Shown here: positions 48,240 to 60,689 of the stretch, piece after piece
Numbering within the stretch: position 1 is the first letter of the stretch
Layout of the letters: each line of letters opens with the position of its first letter
Origin: Aphrophora alni
Lineage: Eukaryota > Arthropoda > Insecta > Hemiptera > Aphrophoridae
Assembly (NCBI GenBank): GCA_963513935.1
Contig: OY740768.1
Coordinates: forward strand, 76,174,877 to 76,238,876
DNA: 64,000 bases
Direction: 5' to 3'
Notes under the pieces: generated by a model
Databases searched by the model: none
The model's input: the letters and a program-made list of their open reading frames with translations, nothing else
Told to the model about the DNA's origin: nothing
Made by a program: the position numbers and the translations under genes

Positions 48240-51200
48240 ATAATTATTATTAATATTTATTATTATTATTAATATTAAATATTATTATATCCGAATATTA
48301 GGGCCTATATATAGGCCTATATAACCACCAGATTAATAATTTTCTTACTTATAGTACATAGGGCGATATTATTATATGTTACGAAACGTTTGGCCAGGTG
48401 GCTGTATAGACAGGGTGTTAAAAAAAACCCATACGGGCATGACATCCTACCTGAATCTACACACTGTTTCATGCAATTTTGGGTTGAACAGAATTTTGGG
48501 AATTTTTTATTCCTCATACGAAAATAAAGAAAAAATTCATATGAAAGAATGTCCTAAAGATAGACTGACCTCTGTTTTTTGTGTCACTGCAACCCACACC
48601 GTATGGTGTACGTTGGCATCTGCTTCCACCAGGAGTTCAAAATTCCCACGCACGCAGTGCTTCACCACATTCTTCAAACTTGTGGGCAGTGGATTGTCGA
48701 CTGGATTGTGTGGAAAGTAAGCAGAAGTGAAATTAGCTTCCGATTTCTTTATCACACACGTAGGTCAGTTCTTACCTCTGTAGTATCTTTGGAACATAAA
48801 GATGATAAAACTTGTATCTGAAAGTTGTTCCCAATTACTATACTACAAATTCTAAGTTTATCATACACTAATTAATCTGCTCTCAAGGATAGCCCTGTAA
48901 TTCTGCCGCTAATCACATAATGTTCTTGTATCAGGGCTACGTCGACTATTTTCTGTTCAACCATCCTTTGTAAGACAGCTGTTGCCGTGTTACTGTGATG
49001 AAAGTTTACTTGAAACACCCTCATCCTTCCTTGGATTGGAGATGACTCCCTGAAGTCTGCTTTGGAGAGTCTGCTTTGTGATTGGAGAACTCTGTATCCT
49101 ACTGACTTAAGTGACTTCAGTGATGCCTCGTCGATCACTAATACCAGAGTCTGACCACGTTCCTCTTCCTCCAGCTTTCTATCAACTACTCTCCAGTTCT
49201 GTATCATTAACTCTTTGTTTTGGGTTATTCTCATTTTCAGAATTTGTTCTGTTGTGGGAGTTTCTCTAGAGGTTTTGTTATACAGACCATAGCACCTTTC
49301 TATGTTCTGAACACCATCCTAGGTAAATCCACCTTCAGTACTAATCCTTCTTCAATGTTAATTGTAGAGACTTTGTCCATCAGCCACTTCTTGGCTGTCT
49401 CATCAACACACGTTATTAGGACAGCTCCTTTCTCCAGATAGGAGTTATGAAATTTGGGTGCTGTATTTTCCTCATCAAAGGATAGTACTTCCTCTACAAA
49501 ATTCTCCTCATCGCTTACAATTGTTCTTCTGTTACGATTTTCTCTGGATACCTTGATGGTACTATCACCATCTTGTAGGCTTTCAGGATATCCTTGGTAG
49601 ACAAGCTTCTGGTCTTACGATTGTGACTCTTGTTCATCTCAACACCGTAGCCTGAGTGCCTACGTCCCGCTGCCGAGTTTGAGGAGTAGATTTCACAAGG
49701 ATGTTTTATCCCCTATTTCATCCATCCTCATCTGGTTGCTTCTATTTGAGTTGTCTTTTGCAAACTCCCCAAGGTCATCTAATTGTTTTGGTTTACTATG
49801 TGCAATAAAAGTCCCATGAGTAGCTAGGGAAGTAGAAGTCCACTCATACAGAGCCCCACATGTATGGTTAAGGCTAGGTTGAAACTGGAGTTCGCCTGGT
49901 ATCTAGAGTTCGTATATTCAAGATCAGACTTCCTTTTGATGACTCATCCATTGGCATATGCTGTTCCTCCTAGGATTTCATAATATAAGATTAGATTGTT
50001 GCACCTAGGATTAGTCAAGAAGAAATGAATGTCCACATATGTCCAGAGCATATTGGGACAGAAGAAGAAGAGAGATAAAAAAGTGAAATATCAGCTAAAG
50101 ATAAATTATGCTGAGTATTCTTGGATGAAGAAGAATTTAAGTAGGAAAAGGGCAATTGTCTATTTATACCTATGGACTTTCGGTCGCCAGAGCCTCATCA
50201 GCATTCACAGGGTGCACCTTTTTCTTTTTTTTTTTTAACCTCACATTGATACTTGTTTTGGAGAGGCTATATTTTGCGCATCCGCATACCTTACAGCCCG
50301 GTATTGCTTGATTTTGGTTTAAAGTTTATGATAACAGGTTGGTTATTGCATATGTAGTAGTTAATTCTGATAGGTGTTGAATTGGTTTCTGGCCACTTAC
50401 CAATTTTGCAGATATTTATTTATAATTACCAGGTATTTATTGAAAATTAAAATTGGCTGTATGTTTATATATCTAACATGATATACCTTTGTACTCTTTT
50501 TAATAAATTGTATATATCACTAATTATTTTACTGTCCTTTTTATGATCTTCCAATATGTATAGTAGGACAAAGTTAACTTTGAGCAACATTGAGATGCGC
50601 AGTTGACAAATTTGTGTATACTTGACATGACTGTTGGGAGTTGGGAGGAGTGGGGCAAGTCTAATGGAATAGCTTGGAAAGAGATGGAGAGAAAGCATGA
50701 CTGACTCGTATATCACTACAGTAGTTGCAACAGATCTTTGTATTATATAGTCAAAATAGTTTGTGGTCTTTTGTCACATTCTGTTTGTTTATAATGCCTC
50801 AACCTAGATCATAATTGACTGAGCCAGGGGGTATCATTACGAAGTCAAAGTAAGTGTATTATTGTAGATGTCTTTAAAAAGATTGTAGTAGAAAATCCAG
50901 AAATGTCAAAGAATAATGTTAAACACATAGTTGCTGACTTATGTGGAATATCATTAAGTACGGTAAAATATTAATACAGTAATAGAATTCTACAAATGTG
51001 GATAAAATGAGACTTTTTTAACAACTTTTCCTTGAGACATAAATGAGATATAATTTCTCCCAATAATAAGTTTTTTCTTTTCCCCCTGCCTATTGAAACC
51101 TTTTTTCCCCATATATCTTTTTCTTCATTTTTTTATTTATTTATATATGCAAAATATATGCAATGGTTGTTTAAAACTATATGTGTTACAATTATTATGA

Positions 51201-54200
51201 TTATACACAATTAAGTTTAATTTATGAAATGGGACATGAATTGATATGGGCTATGTGATGAAAAGTTTGTTGTTAATGACTATTTTGGTGGTGGTCAGGG
51301 ACTTGTGATTTACGATATATGTTACCCTAAGGAGTTAGTTTATTTACAACCATAATTATGGTATCATTATAACTTGTGTGAATATGAATGTTTAAATGAA
51401 AAACCTTTTGTTTTATTTTAGAACATCAACAATAGACTAAGCAGAACTGGATTCTCCTTATATGTCTTAAATTTTACCCAGCAGCAGATTTCAAGGTAAT
51501 CAGTATATTAATACATTGCATGTGTGTTTCAGATAAGAATATAACTCAGAACTGGACCCATTACTTTGATAAAAAATATTAATTTGTGAACTGTCATTTA
51601 AAAAAAAAGAAAGGAATATATAAGCCATCCTCTCTCCCATTTTATATTTGTCTTATAGGCTATCCACACTTTTTAATATAGCTGCTCCCTAATTGTATCT
51701 TTCTATACAATGTACTTGTTCCAAATTATATTTGTATACGGCTCCTGGCTTTAAAAGAATTTTTTTTTAAAGAAACATTAACTTTAAACCCAATCTTAAA
51801 AAGACAAAATATTCTTTACAAAACCAGTTTTTATTGTGATAGCCTAATTGAAAATTAAACTAATGTAAAACTAGTAAACATTGCAATAAGACATAAAAGT
51901 ATAAATATAACGATTTTGGAGTAAAAAGTAAAATCAATAATTTAAAACTTAAATTATGCAAAGAGATTAATAATAACTCACTTATTAATTCACTAAAAAA
52001 ATAAACCTAAAAATACTAATAATATAAGAAATTAACCCACATAGCCTAAATTAGTAAATTGAAATAGTTAGGCCTTAGGCTGTTACAAAGAAATGATTAA
52101 AAAAAAAAAAGGCAACATAGTTAAAGTAAAATACTATACAGTATTAGGAAATGTTTGGGATAATAGACAAATAAATGAACTAAAATAATTACTAATAGAA
52201 ACAATAAATACTTAGTAGTTGTAGGTTAAACCACAAATACTGGAGAAAACCGTACATTTAGAATGAAAATTTATTATCATTGAGGAGGTAAATAAACATA
52301 GTTCAGATGCACAAAGGTGATTTAGCAAGAATTTTTAACAATATAAATATTTAAAATAAATAAAAATAACATTTTGAAATGTAAAAACTAAAACTAAAAC
52401 CAAATGGAGAACAGCTGAGATAAATAGACAGGGGGAGAGAGAGACCTATTATACAGTAACCTCAGACTAGGAGTGTGTCTGGTGTAAGGGGCGTGTCCTC
52501 CATTCTACTTGCTTCCCTAGCTTGATTTGATGGTACAACCCATTCCAAGAAAACTAGGTATACAAATTACTGCTTAGCTACATTTAATTCCTAAAGTTAC
52601 AACTTTGTGACAGTCTGCATCTTACTTATCTTAATCGCTCAAGTATCCAAGTAACCTCAAGTAAACGAGACCTACAATGCCACAAAAGGGGCAGTTGATA
52701 CGAATGACCAAATGTCGTGCAGCCGTAAGACTAAAAGGTGGCCTTTGTGCATATTTTATGGCATGCTTAATATTATTCTTGTAAATTCATATGTCATTTA
52801 CTTCACTAATGTTGTGAAAAGCGGTCGGAAACCACTGTCAAGAAGGAAGTTTGCCATGAAAATACGCCAGAGCCCTATCGAGCCATGGCTTCAACAGCGG
52901 TTGCAGTACCCAACTTTGACTCGTAAACTCCGCCAATCTATTGCTGATATCTTGAAAGTTCCGGTGCCAGGCAGGGTCCATGACCTTCCTCAAAACCTAC
53001 CACGAACAATTTGTGGGATTTGCCCGTCAGTCAAGAGAAGGATGACAACAGTATAATGAAATGAAAAGAAAATCTGTTCATTATCCGACCACATCGTCAC
53101 ACACACGCTAATTGTTAATTGTCTATTCGCGTGAAACATCTAACCAAATTAACAGTTCAAACAGAGTTTTTAACACACTCTTATCCTTAATCGACCGATG
53201 ATTAACTCTTTCTATTGTTCTACATCAACTTATTGCATCACATAATGTTCGTTATTTCCACTAAAGTCTTTGAATTACATTTTTAACTCGACAAAGATAC
53301 ATCGTCACTCTCCAATACTACAGTTCATTCTAACACTTCTAATTAGATTCAGAAAGCACATTTTTATCTTCTCCACATTTTTTACTCAGACTCTCGAAAT
53401 ACGACCATCCTGTTCAAAGCTCCCAACTAGGCTGTGGCCTCATGGTGAAAAATCTACCTTCCGGTATCCTGCTTTATTCCAAATCTCGCCACATCAGCGT
53501 TATCTGCTCATCAAATGTTCTGTTCATTACTATGCGAATGTCAATTTATTCACACACAAAATTATTAAATTTCTTATAACTAAAATTTCTTAAAACCTAT
53601 ACATTATTATTTATCTGTGTTTGGAAATCTATAATGATTGAATTTATTTTATTTTAACTTTAAAAAACATAAGTCACATTTTTGACTTATTTTCCCCCTC
53701 CTATTTAACTATCTTGATTCCCGGCTATTTCTCATTATTCAAATTGGATTAACCTTTTTTAGGTGTTACATCCTTCTGGCTTATTTAATTATTCTGTCGT
53801 TATCTCTATTGTTTTTTATGTATTATTTCTTTTATTTTGGTTACTTTTAATAATTAGGTTTATTTGTATTCTGCATGACTGTTGGTAGGCCTTCCCCCAC
53901 TACCCTTGACAAGCTATGTGAGCGCGCGACCTTGATTTCTCGTCTGAACATGAAATCTGTATTCTGAACCGTCGATTTCTTCAACTCGTCATAACTCCCG
54001 TTCGCTTCGCTCGATCTTCTTTTGGATTGGCTCGGTTTGAAGCCCCTTTCTTCCTGGTTCTGTCCAAACTTTATTTGAACCTGTGTGACCTTTCTTTCTT
54101 ATGTTATGAAGACTTGAAGATTTCGTAAATTTTCCAATTCTACTATCCTTAATTTTGGAAAACTTAAAAATTTTCTATTTGATTACTGTTCCTCCTATTC

Positions 54201-57200
54201 CAAAAGTCTCAAAACTGTTCCCCTCTTCTTCTTGGCTTCTCTGGTTCTCAAGTTATGGCACTTTCTTCATATTCAGTTTTTATTATCCTTGTTATTTTGT
54301 TAGGTTTAATTAATTTTTGATTTGGGTTAATGATTATTATTTAGTGGTCTTATGATCAGATTACACTATTATTAGTTTTTTAATTGATTTCAATTTACAA
54401 AAAGTTTTTGTTTTACACCTTTTTCTTTCAACTATATCTTTTGAAATTTTATTTTACAAGTTTATTTTATTATTATTTATAATTCTATTTTAATTACTCT
54501 ACAAGATGACATTATTTTTATATTTGATTTCGAATTTCGAAATTTTAACATGTATTCATGTTGTGACCGGAAAGCTTAATTATTCCTGTCCGGACAATCT
54601 GATCTCGTCTTAGCCTTGGCTACTTACATTAACTTTCCCTATACTTAATCAAATTATTATTCTTACTTCTACGATTTTCGGTTTATTTTAATGAAATTTT
54701 GGAGTTTTCAAAATTTTTCCTTGAGATCGGTTCATTGGACTGTCGCAGTGTGTGTGTGTGTGTGTGTGTGTTGTGACGGTCTAATAATGTATTTTGATTG
54801 TACAAATTCCCTATTTGAAGTGTACATTTAATATCCTAAACATAAATGATAATAATACATTTTTTTTTTGGTTATTTTTGCTAAGTAAATGTATATGAAC
54901 AACAATATGCAAATAAACAAAACATATTAAACAACTATTCTACAGCAACTTAATATCTATTTTGGGTCAGGAATTTGTTACAATTTACACAGTTGTGTTC
55001 CACAATTTCTTGTTTTATAAAACAGTATTTTAGAGTTTTCTATTAATGTTTTTGTTAGTTTTCTATTAGTGTTATTGTTAGAATTTTTTATTAGTGTTAT
55101 TGTTAGAGTTTTTGTTAGTGTTTTTGTTGAGTTTTAAACGTTTTTGGTTTATGATTGATGAAAAGCGTACGAAATTAGTTTGGTCAGTTAACAAAAGACT
55201 TGAATTAATTGCGAGTATTGAAAATGGTGGTTCAAGAAATGTGTTTAGACGATGGGATAGGTGAAACAACAGATCGTGACATTTTGAAACAAAAAGACAA
55301 ACTTGTGTCCTTTGTGTCGATGTCCAACAACTTTTCCATGATGAAAAAAAGAAAAACTATGAAGAATTCTACTTATGATGAACTTGATTCAACATTGGGA
55401 GAGTGGTTTAGCTCAAGTGCGTAGTGAGGGGAATCCAGTGTCAGTGCCTATTGGTTAAAGCTAAAATATTTTTTGAACTGTTAGGTCTTCATGGTAATTT
55501 TGATGCCTCTTCTGGTTGGCTAACTCGTTTCAAGCAACGTCATGGTATTCGAGAGATTGGACTTCTTGGTGAGAAGCTCAGTAGTGATCAACAAGCAGCA
55601 GACGATGTACAATGTAATTTTGAAAAATTTGTGTTGTCAGAAAATTTTTCTAATGAACAAATTTATAGTGCAGATGAATCAGGACTCTTTTGGAAATGTA
55701 TTCCCATGTGTACATTGGCATTTGAAAGTGAACATCTAGCTGCGATCATAAAAGCAGTAAAGAAAGGATAACAATAATGTCATGCTGCAATACTAAAGGT
55801 AGTCACAAGCTTAGGCTTCTCGTCATTGGAGAGTCTAAAAAACCAAGGTCGTTTAAAGGACAGAGAGCAGAAAGTTTATCAGTTGATTATTTCAACCTGA
55901 AGAGAGGATGCATAAACCAATAAATATTCCAAGATTGGTTCTTAAAGATTTTTGTCCCCCCCGTGCATAAGCATCTTCAATCAAAAAAATTGCCAGAAAA
56001 GGTTGTGTTGTTGATTGATATTACATGCTCACATTCAGCTTCGAGTGTGTTTAAATCCTCAGATGGGAAAATTTTTGCTATATATCTGCCCCCAAATGTT
56101 ACTGCGCTACTGCAACCAATGGACCAGGTAGTTATTGCAAGCATGAAAAGAAGTACCAGAACAAAGCTACTAAAGGAGAAAATTGAAGAAGATTGCAACC
56201 TAAAAGAGTTAGACTGCATCTATGATAATGCAATTGCTTGGGATTTAGTCAAACCCTCAACCCTTCAAAAGTCATGGAGAAAATTGTTGCCTAGTATAGA
56301 AGTGGAAACAAAAACAATAAAGAAATGACTGAAGACCTGCATCGCTCTACACTGGTTGATTTCGTGAAGTCAGTTCCGGGGGGAGGGGGTGAGAATGTAG
56401 ATGAGAGATGAGGAGAACATTATAGAGTGGTTGGATTGTGATGCTATTAATTCGAGTGAATTACGGACCAAGAAATAGCAGACAAAGGAAGAGGGACGAG
56501 CGAAGAGCAAAGTGAAAGTAGGAACGAACGTGCATGTGCGAATGACACACTAGGTGGCCTTGCAACACATCAATGGACTGCTCAAGTATTTAGAGGAACA
56601 AGATAACGACACACAGTTATCTGAAAAACTGATGCTAAGAAAACTTCAGCCAAAAATCAAGAGACGGTGTTTTCTCAGTAAGAAACAAAAAACAATGTTT
56701 GATTATTTTTGAAAAACCATCTGTAATTAAATTGCAGTACTGTACTAGTGTAGCGTAATGTGTTTCATGTATTGTTCTTTTCTTTTATTATACCTTTTTA
56801 TTTCATATAAAATGTACATTAAAACATTTTTACTATATGTAATTTATAACTTTGTACTGTGTTTTATGTATATTAAAGTCTTTTTATATAAAAACTATTT
56901 TTTAAAATTATTTTCCCTTTATTTTTAGCATTTTTTCAGATTATCCGTGATTTTTGTTATCCGCAATGTCTGTGCCATCCAATTTCGTGGATAATCGGGA
57001 GTACACTGTAATTTAAATATAACCTCTATCCATTTTTTAATGTTTTAGGTCAAAAGTTAGTTACGGGGAAGAAATAAGTTTTGTCGTATATATTTGGTTT
57101 TGTAACTCTAAAGTACATTGTTTTTGACAGTAGATTCCCACTTATCCATGACCCGCTTAACCGAGGTTTCGTATTAATCGAGATATGTACAGAAATACTT

Positions 57201-59673
57201 CAGTGTATGTACAGAAGTACCTCAGTGTTAACCGAGGTATGTATAGAAATACTTTAGTAAGGCACGCATATTAGCTATACAACAGTTCGGCATCTTACAT
57301 AGACTTCGTGTATAGTTTGGCAACGTTCGTGAATATTTCGTCCAGTCCGAAAGTACCCCATTTTAAGCAGCTTTGTTCACAATGTGTAGTGAAGTGGATT
57401 TGTTTTTGTTACAAGCGTTATGTAATTGTGTGCATTATTTTAGCCTTGTTGTTGATGTATTAGAGTGAAACATGAGTGGAAAACATAATTGTATAGTAGG
57501 TTTCATTAGAAACAAAACTGAATGTGAAATGCCAACTTGACATGGGCAATCAATTATAAAGGTAGCAATAAATATAGGTGTATAGGAGAAGTAACCATGG
57601 GGAACTAGAGGAGAAAACTAGTGGATATTAAAATGGGCATCGTTAAATATCGACAACTATTGTAGTCAAGCCGAAAACTTAAAAAAAAGTGAGTATGAAA
57701 AAACTTCAGAGGTATATATGGCTTTCAAAAATGTATCAGAAATGGACTTCAAAGGGAGTCCAAAGTGGGGCCAAATGCTGCATCCAAAGGGACTGGACTT
57801 CCACAAAATATTTAAAGATAGCAAAGTAACATTTACAACTATCATTGAATTTTTGATCTGTTGAAAGGACCAGTATAAGGTTTGACATGTAAACATATCT
57901 GGAGAAAAGCTGTAAGCCAATGAAGGTGATGTGAGCATTTTCAAGAACAAATGAAACTTTTAATTTTAAATGAAATCCTTACATTTGATCAAATATTCAT
58001 CTACAATGAGACTGGTCTCAATTTTAGAATGGTGCTCATGAAAACAGTAGCTTCAGTGTAGAAAACATCGGGCCCTAGCTATAAAAAAAAGTAAAGGTAG
58101 GTTACTGTTTTGGAATGTTTAAAACTGAAACCACTTGTCATAGCCAAGCCATGAGCTTTTAAAAATATAAATCTTATAAACTTTTTCTTGTCATTTACAA
58201 AAATCAGAGTAATATGTGGTTGGACTCTCAGATTTTTAGAGATTGATTTTGTAATGAGTTTGTTCCTATTTTAAAGACATTTCGAAGAAAAGAGGTCTTC
58301 CACAGAAGTCTCTTCTTGTGCCTGAAACACATGCTTTCATCCAGATGCTAAGGAAGTGGCGAGTCTTGACATAAAAACAATTTTTTGCAGCCTGCTAATC
58401 CAACCCCTTGACCAAGATGTCCTTGAAACCTTCAACAGAAACTAAAGGAAAATGCTGCTTAAGAATTTATTGGAAAGGTTAGACAAAGGGAAAGATGTCA
58501 CTGGCACTCTGATAGAAATCAAGTTGTAGGATGTAATTTAGTGGATGGCTAAGGCTTGGAACAACTTGAAGGATGATGCAGCAAGGAGATCATGGTGGAA
58601 ATTCTTTAGCTTTAAAAAACAACTCGTCAACACTGTTTCAAATGATAACTTACCTAACAGTAAAGTTGATGAGCTTGTGACTTTAAGTATCAGTCCAATT
58701 AATATCACTGAACCAATTAATGTAGAGGAAATATTTGACTGAATCAATGGAGATGAAGAGCAAGTTCTGACTGATGATGCTATAGCTGAAATCTTACTAG
58801 ATGACGATGACGGATTAATTTGTTCAACAATTGTTTAAATGACAAACATGTTTTGAACTTTATTACTATACGTAGTGTAATCAAGCAATTTTATTAAAAG
58901 TTTTTATTTCTTTTTGAACTTCTAAGTTTATTATCCAAGTGTTATCATTGTTTATTGCAGTACAGTAATCATTTTTAAAATTTATAGTGATGAAAAAGTT
59001 TAGAGTGATGATAGATTCCTACCTACAGATGGACTTTGCGCGATCGAGGCTACTCTCACCTACATTGAGTAGCAGGAAGAAACCACTACACATGATCTAA
59101 TTAGATTGAGGTGATGGTTTGGCAATCAACAAGAGAAGTAATAATTTATTCAAACACAGAAATCTATGACTTTTACAAAAAAGTGTTTTATTTTGTTTAT
59201 GTTAAAGTATCCATAATACGATATTTGTTGTTAGCACTTTTGTCAGTTATAACTCACTTTTGCTTTATGTATTGTATTATCCTAGTTTTGTCTATCTGAG
59301 GTACCTTCGGTCTAAATTACCACGGTTAAGCGGCAAGCTACTGTATATTGTGCAAGGTCTGAATTCTTTTTAATCAGGGAACCCTATTCAAAAAAATTAT
59401 TTTCCCCTTTTTTTATAAGCTACACAATTATACAAAGCATGTATTGTATATATTTTAAGATATTGATCAATGTATTTCAGGTTGTTTCCTTTATTAAATG
59501 GTGACAAACAATTGGATTCAAAGTTGATTAAAGAGTCAACTCCTGTTAATAATAAAGTGTCATCATCATCATCATCTTCACAGAGTATTCAATCAGACCA
59601 GTTGCAAAAAAATGTGTTTAACAACTCATTGCAATTCAACGAGTCTTTTAATGATCATTTTATTTTATCATTG
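47560..59673 (+). CDS. Codanin-1-like gene, first three coding exons (3' end beyond window or lost)
   Basis: Codanin-1 (CDAN1; Drosophila dlt) binds histone chaperone ASF1 and is required for normal erythropoiesis in humans. Exons 47560-47646, 51422-51495 and 59481-59673 have GT-AG junctions and compatible phases (0, 2, then 0 at the end). The joined start reads a Leu-rich helix ending EFRRWISGENVE, then YVLNFTQQQISRLF across the exon 2/3 junction. From memory human codanin-1 has a VVRWIA and LLNFLREQSSRVL order at its N-terminus, which is the main evidence. Exon 3 is Ser/Asn-rich, fitting the disordered linker of that protein. No further exon was found before 64000. Introns hold LINE, piggyBac and Tigger remnants. 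The identification is moderate; the exon chain itself is firmer. Confidence 0.55.
47950..48410. repeat. Foldback element C, left part
   Basis: 47957-48140 repeats the left arm and adjoining segment of element A in direct orientation (TACATAGGCC, AGAATAAATAATGTTTTC, TTACACATAATGGCAAGACA), followed by ACAGGTTTGGCCAGGT (48195-48210), a TA run and another GTTTGGCCAGGTGGC (48388-48402). The right arm is missing, apparently replaced by the LINE fragment that begins about 48420-48540. Confidence 0.65.
48537..49940 (-). pseudogene. LINE 5' fragment: end of ORF1 and start of endonuclease
   Basis: Read from 49940 down, broken frames include a gag-like C-terminal region (IQNWRVVDRKL, LVLVIDEASLKSLKSVGYRV at about 49200-49080). 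Then comes the endonuclease start MRVFQVNFHHSNTATAVLQR (49030-48970) with VDVALIQEH containing the catalytic Glu (about 48935), and the later block VEADANVHHTVW (48610-48580). The NFHH start and DANxHHTVW style are typical of the R1/LOA/I groups. It may be the same family as the LINE at 17480-20020, which lacks exactly this part. It lies in intron 1 of the codanin-like gene. Confidence 0.75.
49941..51421. other. Codanin-like intron 1, mostly featureless
   Basis: At 50845-50985 the plus strand reads VDVFKKIVVENPEMSKNNV and LCGISLSTVKY before a stop. This looks like the helix-turn-helix start of an unidentified DNA transposase or host HTH exon, but it is short. Nothing else supported. Confidence 0.35.
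51422..51495 (+). CDS. Codanin-like exon 2
   Basis: Acceptor TTTGTTTTATTTTAG and donor CAAG|GTAATC. 74 nt, in frame with exon 1 (phase 0) and ending in phase 2, as exon 3 requires. Encodes a conserved-looking segment including YVLNFTQQQIS. No other frame is open. Confidence 0.55.
51496..52672. other. Codanin-like intron 2, first part
   Basis: AT-rich, no gene recognised. Confidence 0.45.
52673..53056 (+). pseudogene. piggyBac transposase C-terminal fragment
   Basis: Begins YNATKGAVDTNDQM (third catalytic Asp in the GAVD motif), then KTKRWPLCIFYGMLNI and EPWLQQRLQYPTL, and ends in the start of a cysteine-rich tail (ICGICPSVKRR). This is the KGGVDxxDQM piggyBac lineage, different from the three others in the window. 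N-terminal two thirds missing. Located in intron 2 of the codanin-like gene, same strand. Confidence 0.8.
53057..54748. other. Pyrimidine-rich non-coding stretch
   Basis: From about 53240 the plus strand is markedly rich in T and C (runs such as CCTCCTATTTAACTATCTTG). A GC-richer patch lies at 53880-54080 (GAGCGCGCGACC, CGTTCGCTTCGCTCG). Open frames here lack coding character. Confidence 0.45.
54749..54771. repeat. (TG)n microsatellite
   Basis: About eleven TG units. Confidence 0.9.
55150..57008 (+). pseudogene. pogo/Tigger remnant 3 with broken transposase
   Basis: Plus strand. N-terminal helix-turn-helix region (RLELIASIENGGS, ILKQKDKLVSFVSM), second CENP-B domain (GNFDASSGWLTRFKQRHGIRE, 55490-55550), NEQIYSADESGLF with the first catalytic Asp (about 55655-55692), LLIDITCSHS where the second catalytic Asp motif DNAPSH should be (now DITCSH), LPPNVTALLQPMDQ (56085-56128) and STLQKSWRKLLPS. 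Several stops and a frameshift. The right terminus ends GAGTACACTG at 57008 followed by TA; no matching left terminus was found. In codanin-like intron 2. Confidence 0.85.
57128..59343 (+). pseudogene. pogo/Tigger remnant 4 with both ends
   Basis: The left end CAGTAGATTCCCACTTATCC (57128) and right end, read inverted, CAGTAGCTTGCCGCTTAACC (59343) are imperfect TIRs; TA follows the right end. Transposase traces on the plus strand: SPKWGQMLHPKGLDFHK (57758-57810), ISGEKL and GDVSIFKNK (57893-57950), a NETGLNF-like first Asp region in broken frame (about 58000-58020), and AWNNLKDDAARRSWWKFF (58551-58604) with a NVEEIFD tail. Heavily mutated. Short mini-repeats lie just inside the left end (57180-57260). 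Confidence 0.75.
59481..59673 (+). CDS. Codanin-like exon 3
   Basis: Acceptor TGTATTTCAG and donor TTG|GTAAGTA, both strong. 193 nt; phase 2 in, phase 0 out. Encodes RLFPLLNGDKQLDSK, a run of seven Ser, and NNSLQFNESFNDHFILSL. Low-complexity Ser/Asn/Gln content fits a disordered linker. Confidence 0.55.
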
Positions 59674-60204
59674 GTAAGTATATTTTCCCTTCTTTTTATT
59701 ACTTCTTCATTTCTTCTGATGAGTAGCTTAGATATTGTTAATAACTATAATTAAGTAAGTTTCTGTATGTACAAGTTGTTTGTAAATTTAATACAATTAA
59801 TTCAATTATACTAATCCTAAAACCAAATTGAGGTTAGATAACCAACCAACTCCGAAAGAAAGAAGAAACAGTTTAGAATAGCTACTATTTTAAAATTTAT
59901 CAGCCAATTTTTTTGGTCAACAAACTTATAAAAAGAATTGTAGAAAGATATAGGTTTTTGTGACAAATTGGAAGAAAATCTAGTAAAATATGTACAGTCT
60001 AGAGCAATTATCCAATGTAATTTTATAAATACATGAAAATTTAAATTATTTTAATTGACAAATGCATATCTTAAAACCTAGATGAAACATATTTTAGCTT
60101 AAAGTTATTTAGTATTGAGGGGCAATAAAATAGTGGCCTCTTATCATTTTTTGTTTTGTCTATGTTTTCAAGATCATTTTTGAAGGTGAACTCATTAAAA
60201 AAAA

Positions 60205-60245
<41 letters not shown>

Positions 60246-60689
60246 ACCTTTTTACACATTATATACTTGTATCGTACACTTTTATTTTATGTTAAAAAAA
60301 TGAAAAACATTTAAAACTTTTATCTGATAAATTTTTTATCCAATTTTAATATTTCAAGTTTTAACACAATAAAAGGTGACTTTCTGACATCCAACAATTT
60401 GTTTCTTAAAAACATCAGTTTTAGATACAACAAAGATCTATTTTAACTCTGTAAAGTTTAGTTGAAATATACAACTTCATTAAGAACTTTTTAATTAAAT
60501 TTTACTTTAAAATCTTCTTTTTTTAAAAGTTAAAATAATAATATACTAATTATTCTTATGCTACAGATTATATAATTAGCTAAAAATATTAACTAAATAT
60601 ACTAATAAACAGATAATGCTACAGAATTTTATAATTCAAAAGTTAAATCCTTGTTAGATAAATACACTATTCTACTTTTTTCCTGATTA
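59674..60689. other. Intronic or intergenic sequence before the Polinton
   Basis: AT-rich with no gene. A 30-base A run passes into (TA)n at 60199-60243, possibly the tail of a LINE or SINE on the plus strand, though no body was recognised. Confidence 0.4.
60199..60243. repeat. Poly(A)-(TA)n tract
   Basis: An uninterrupted A run directly followed by TA repeats. Confidence 0.9.

Noticed and set aside
48376..48720. Plus-strand open frames at 48376-48821
   Set aside because: Antisense to the LINE endonuclease fragment, whose motifs are clear on the minus strand.
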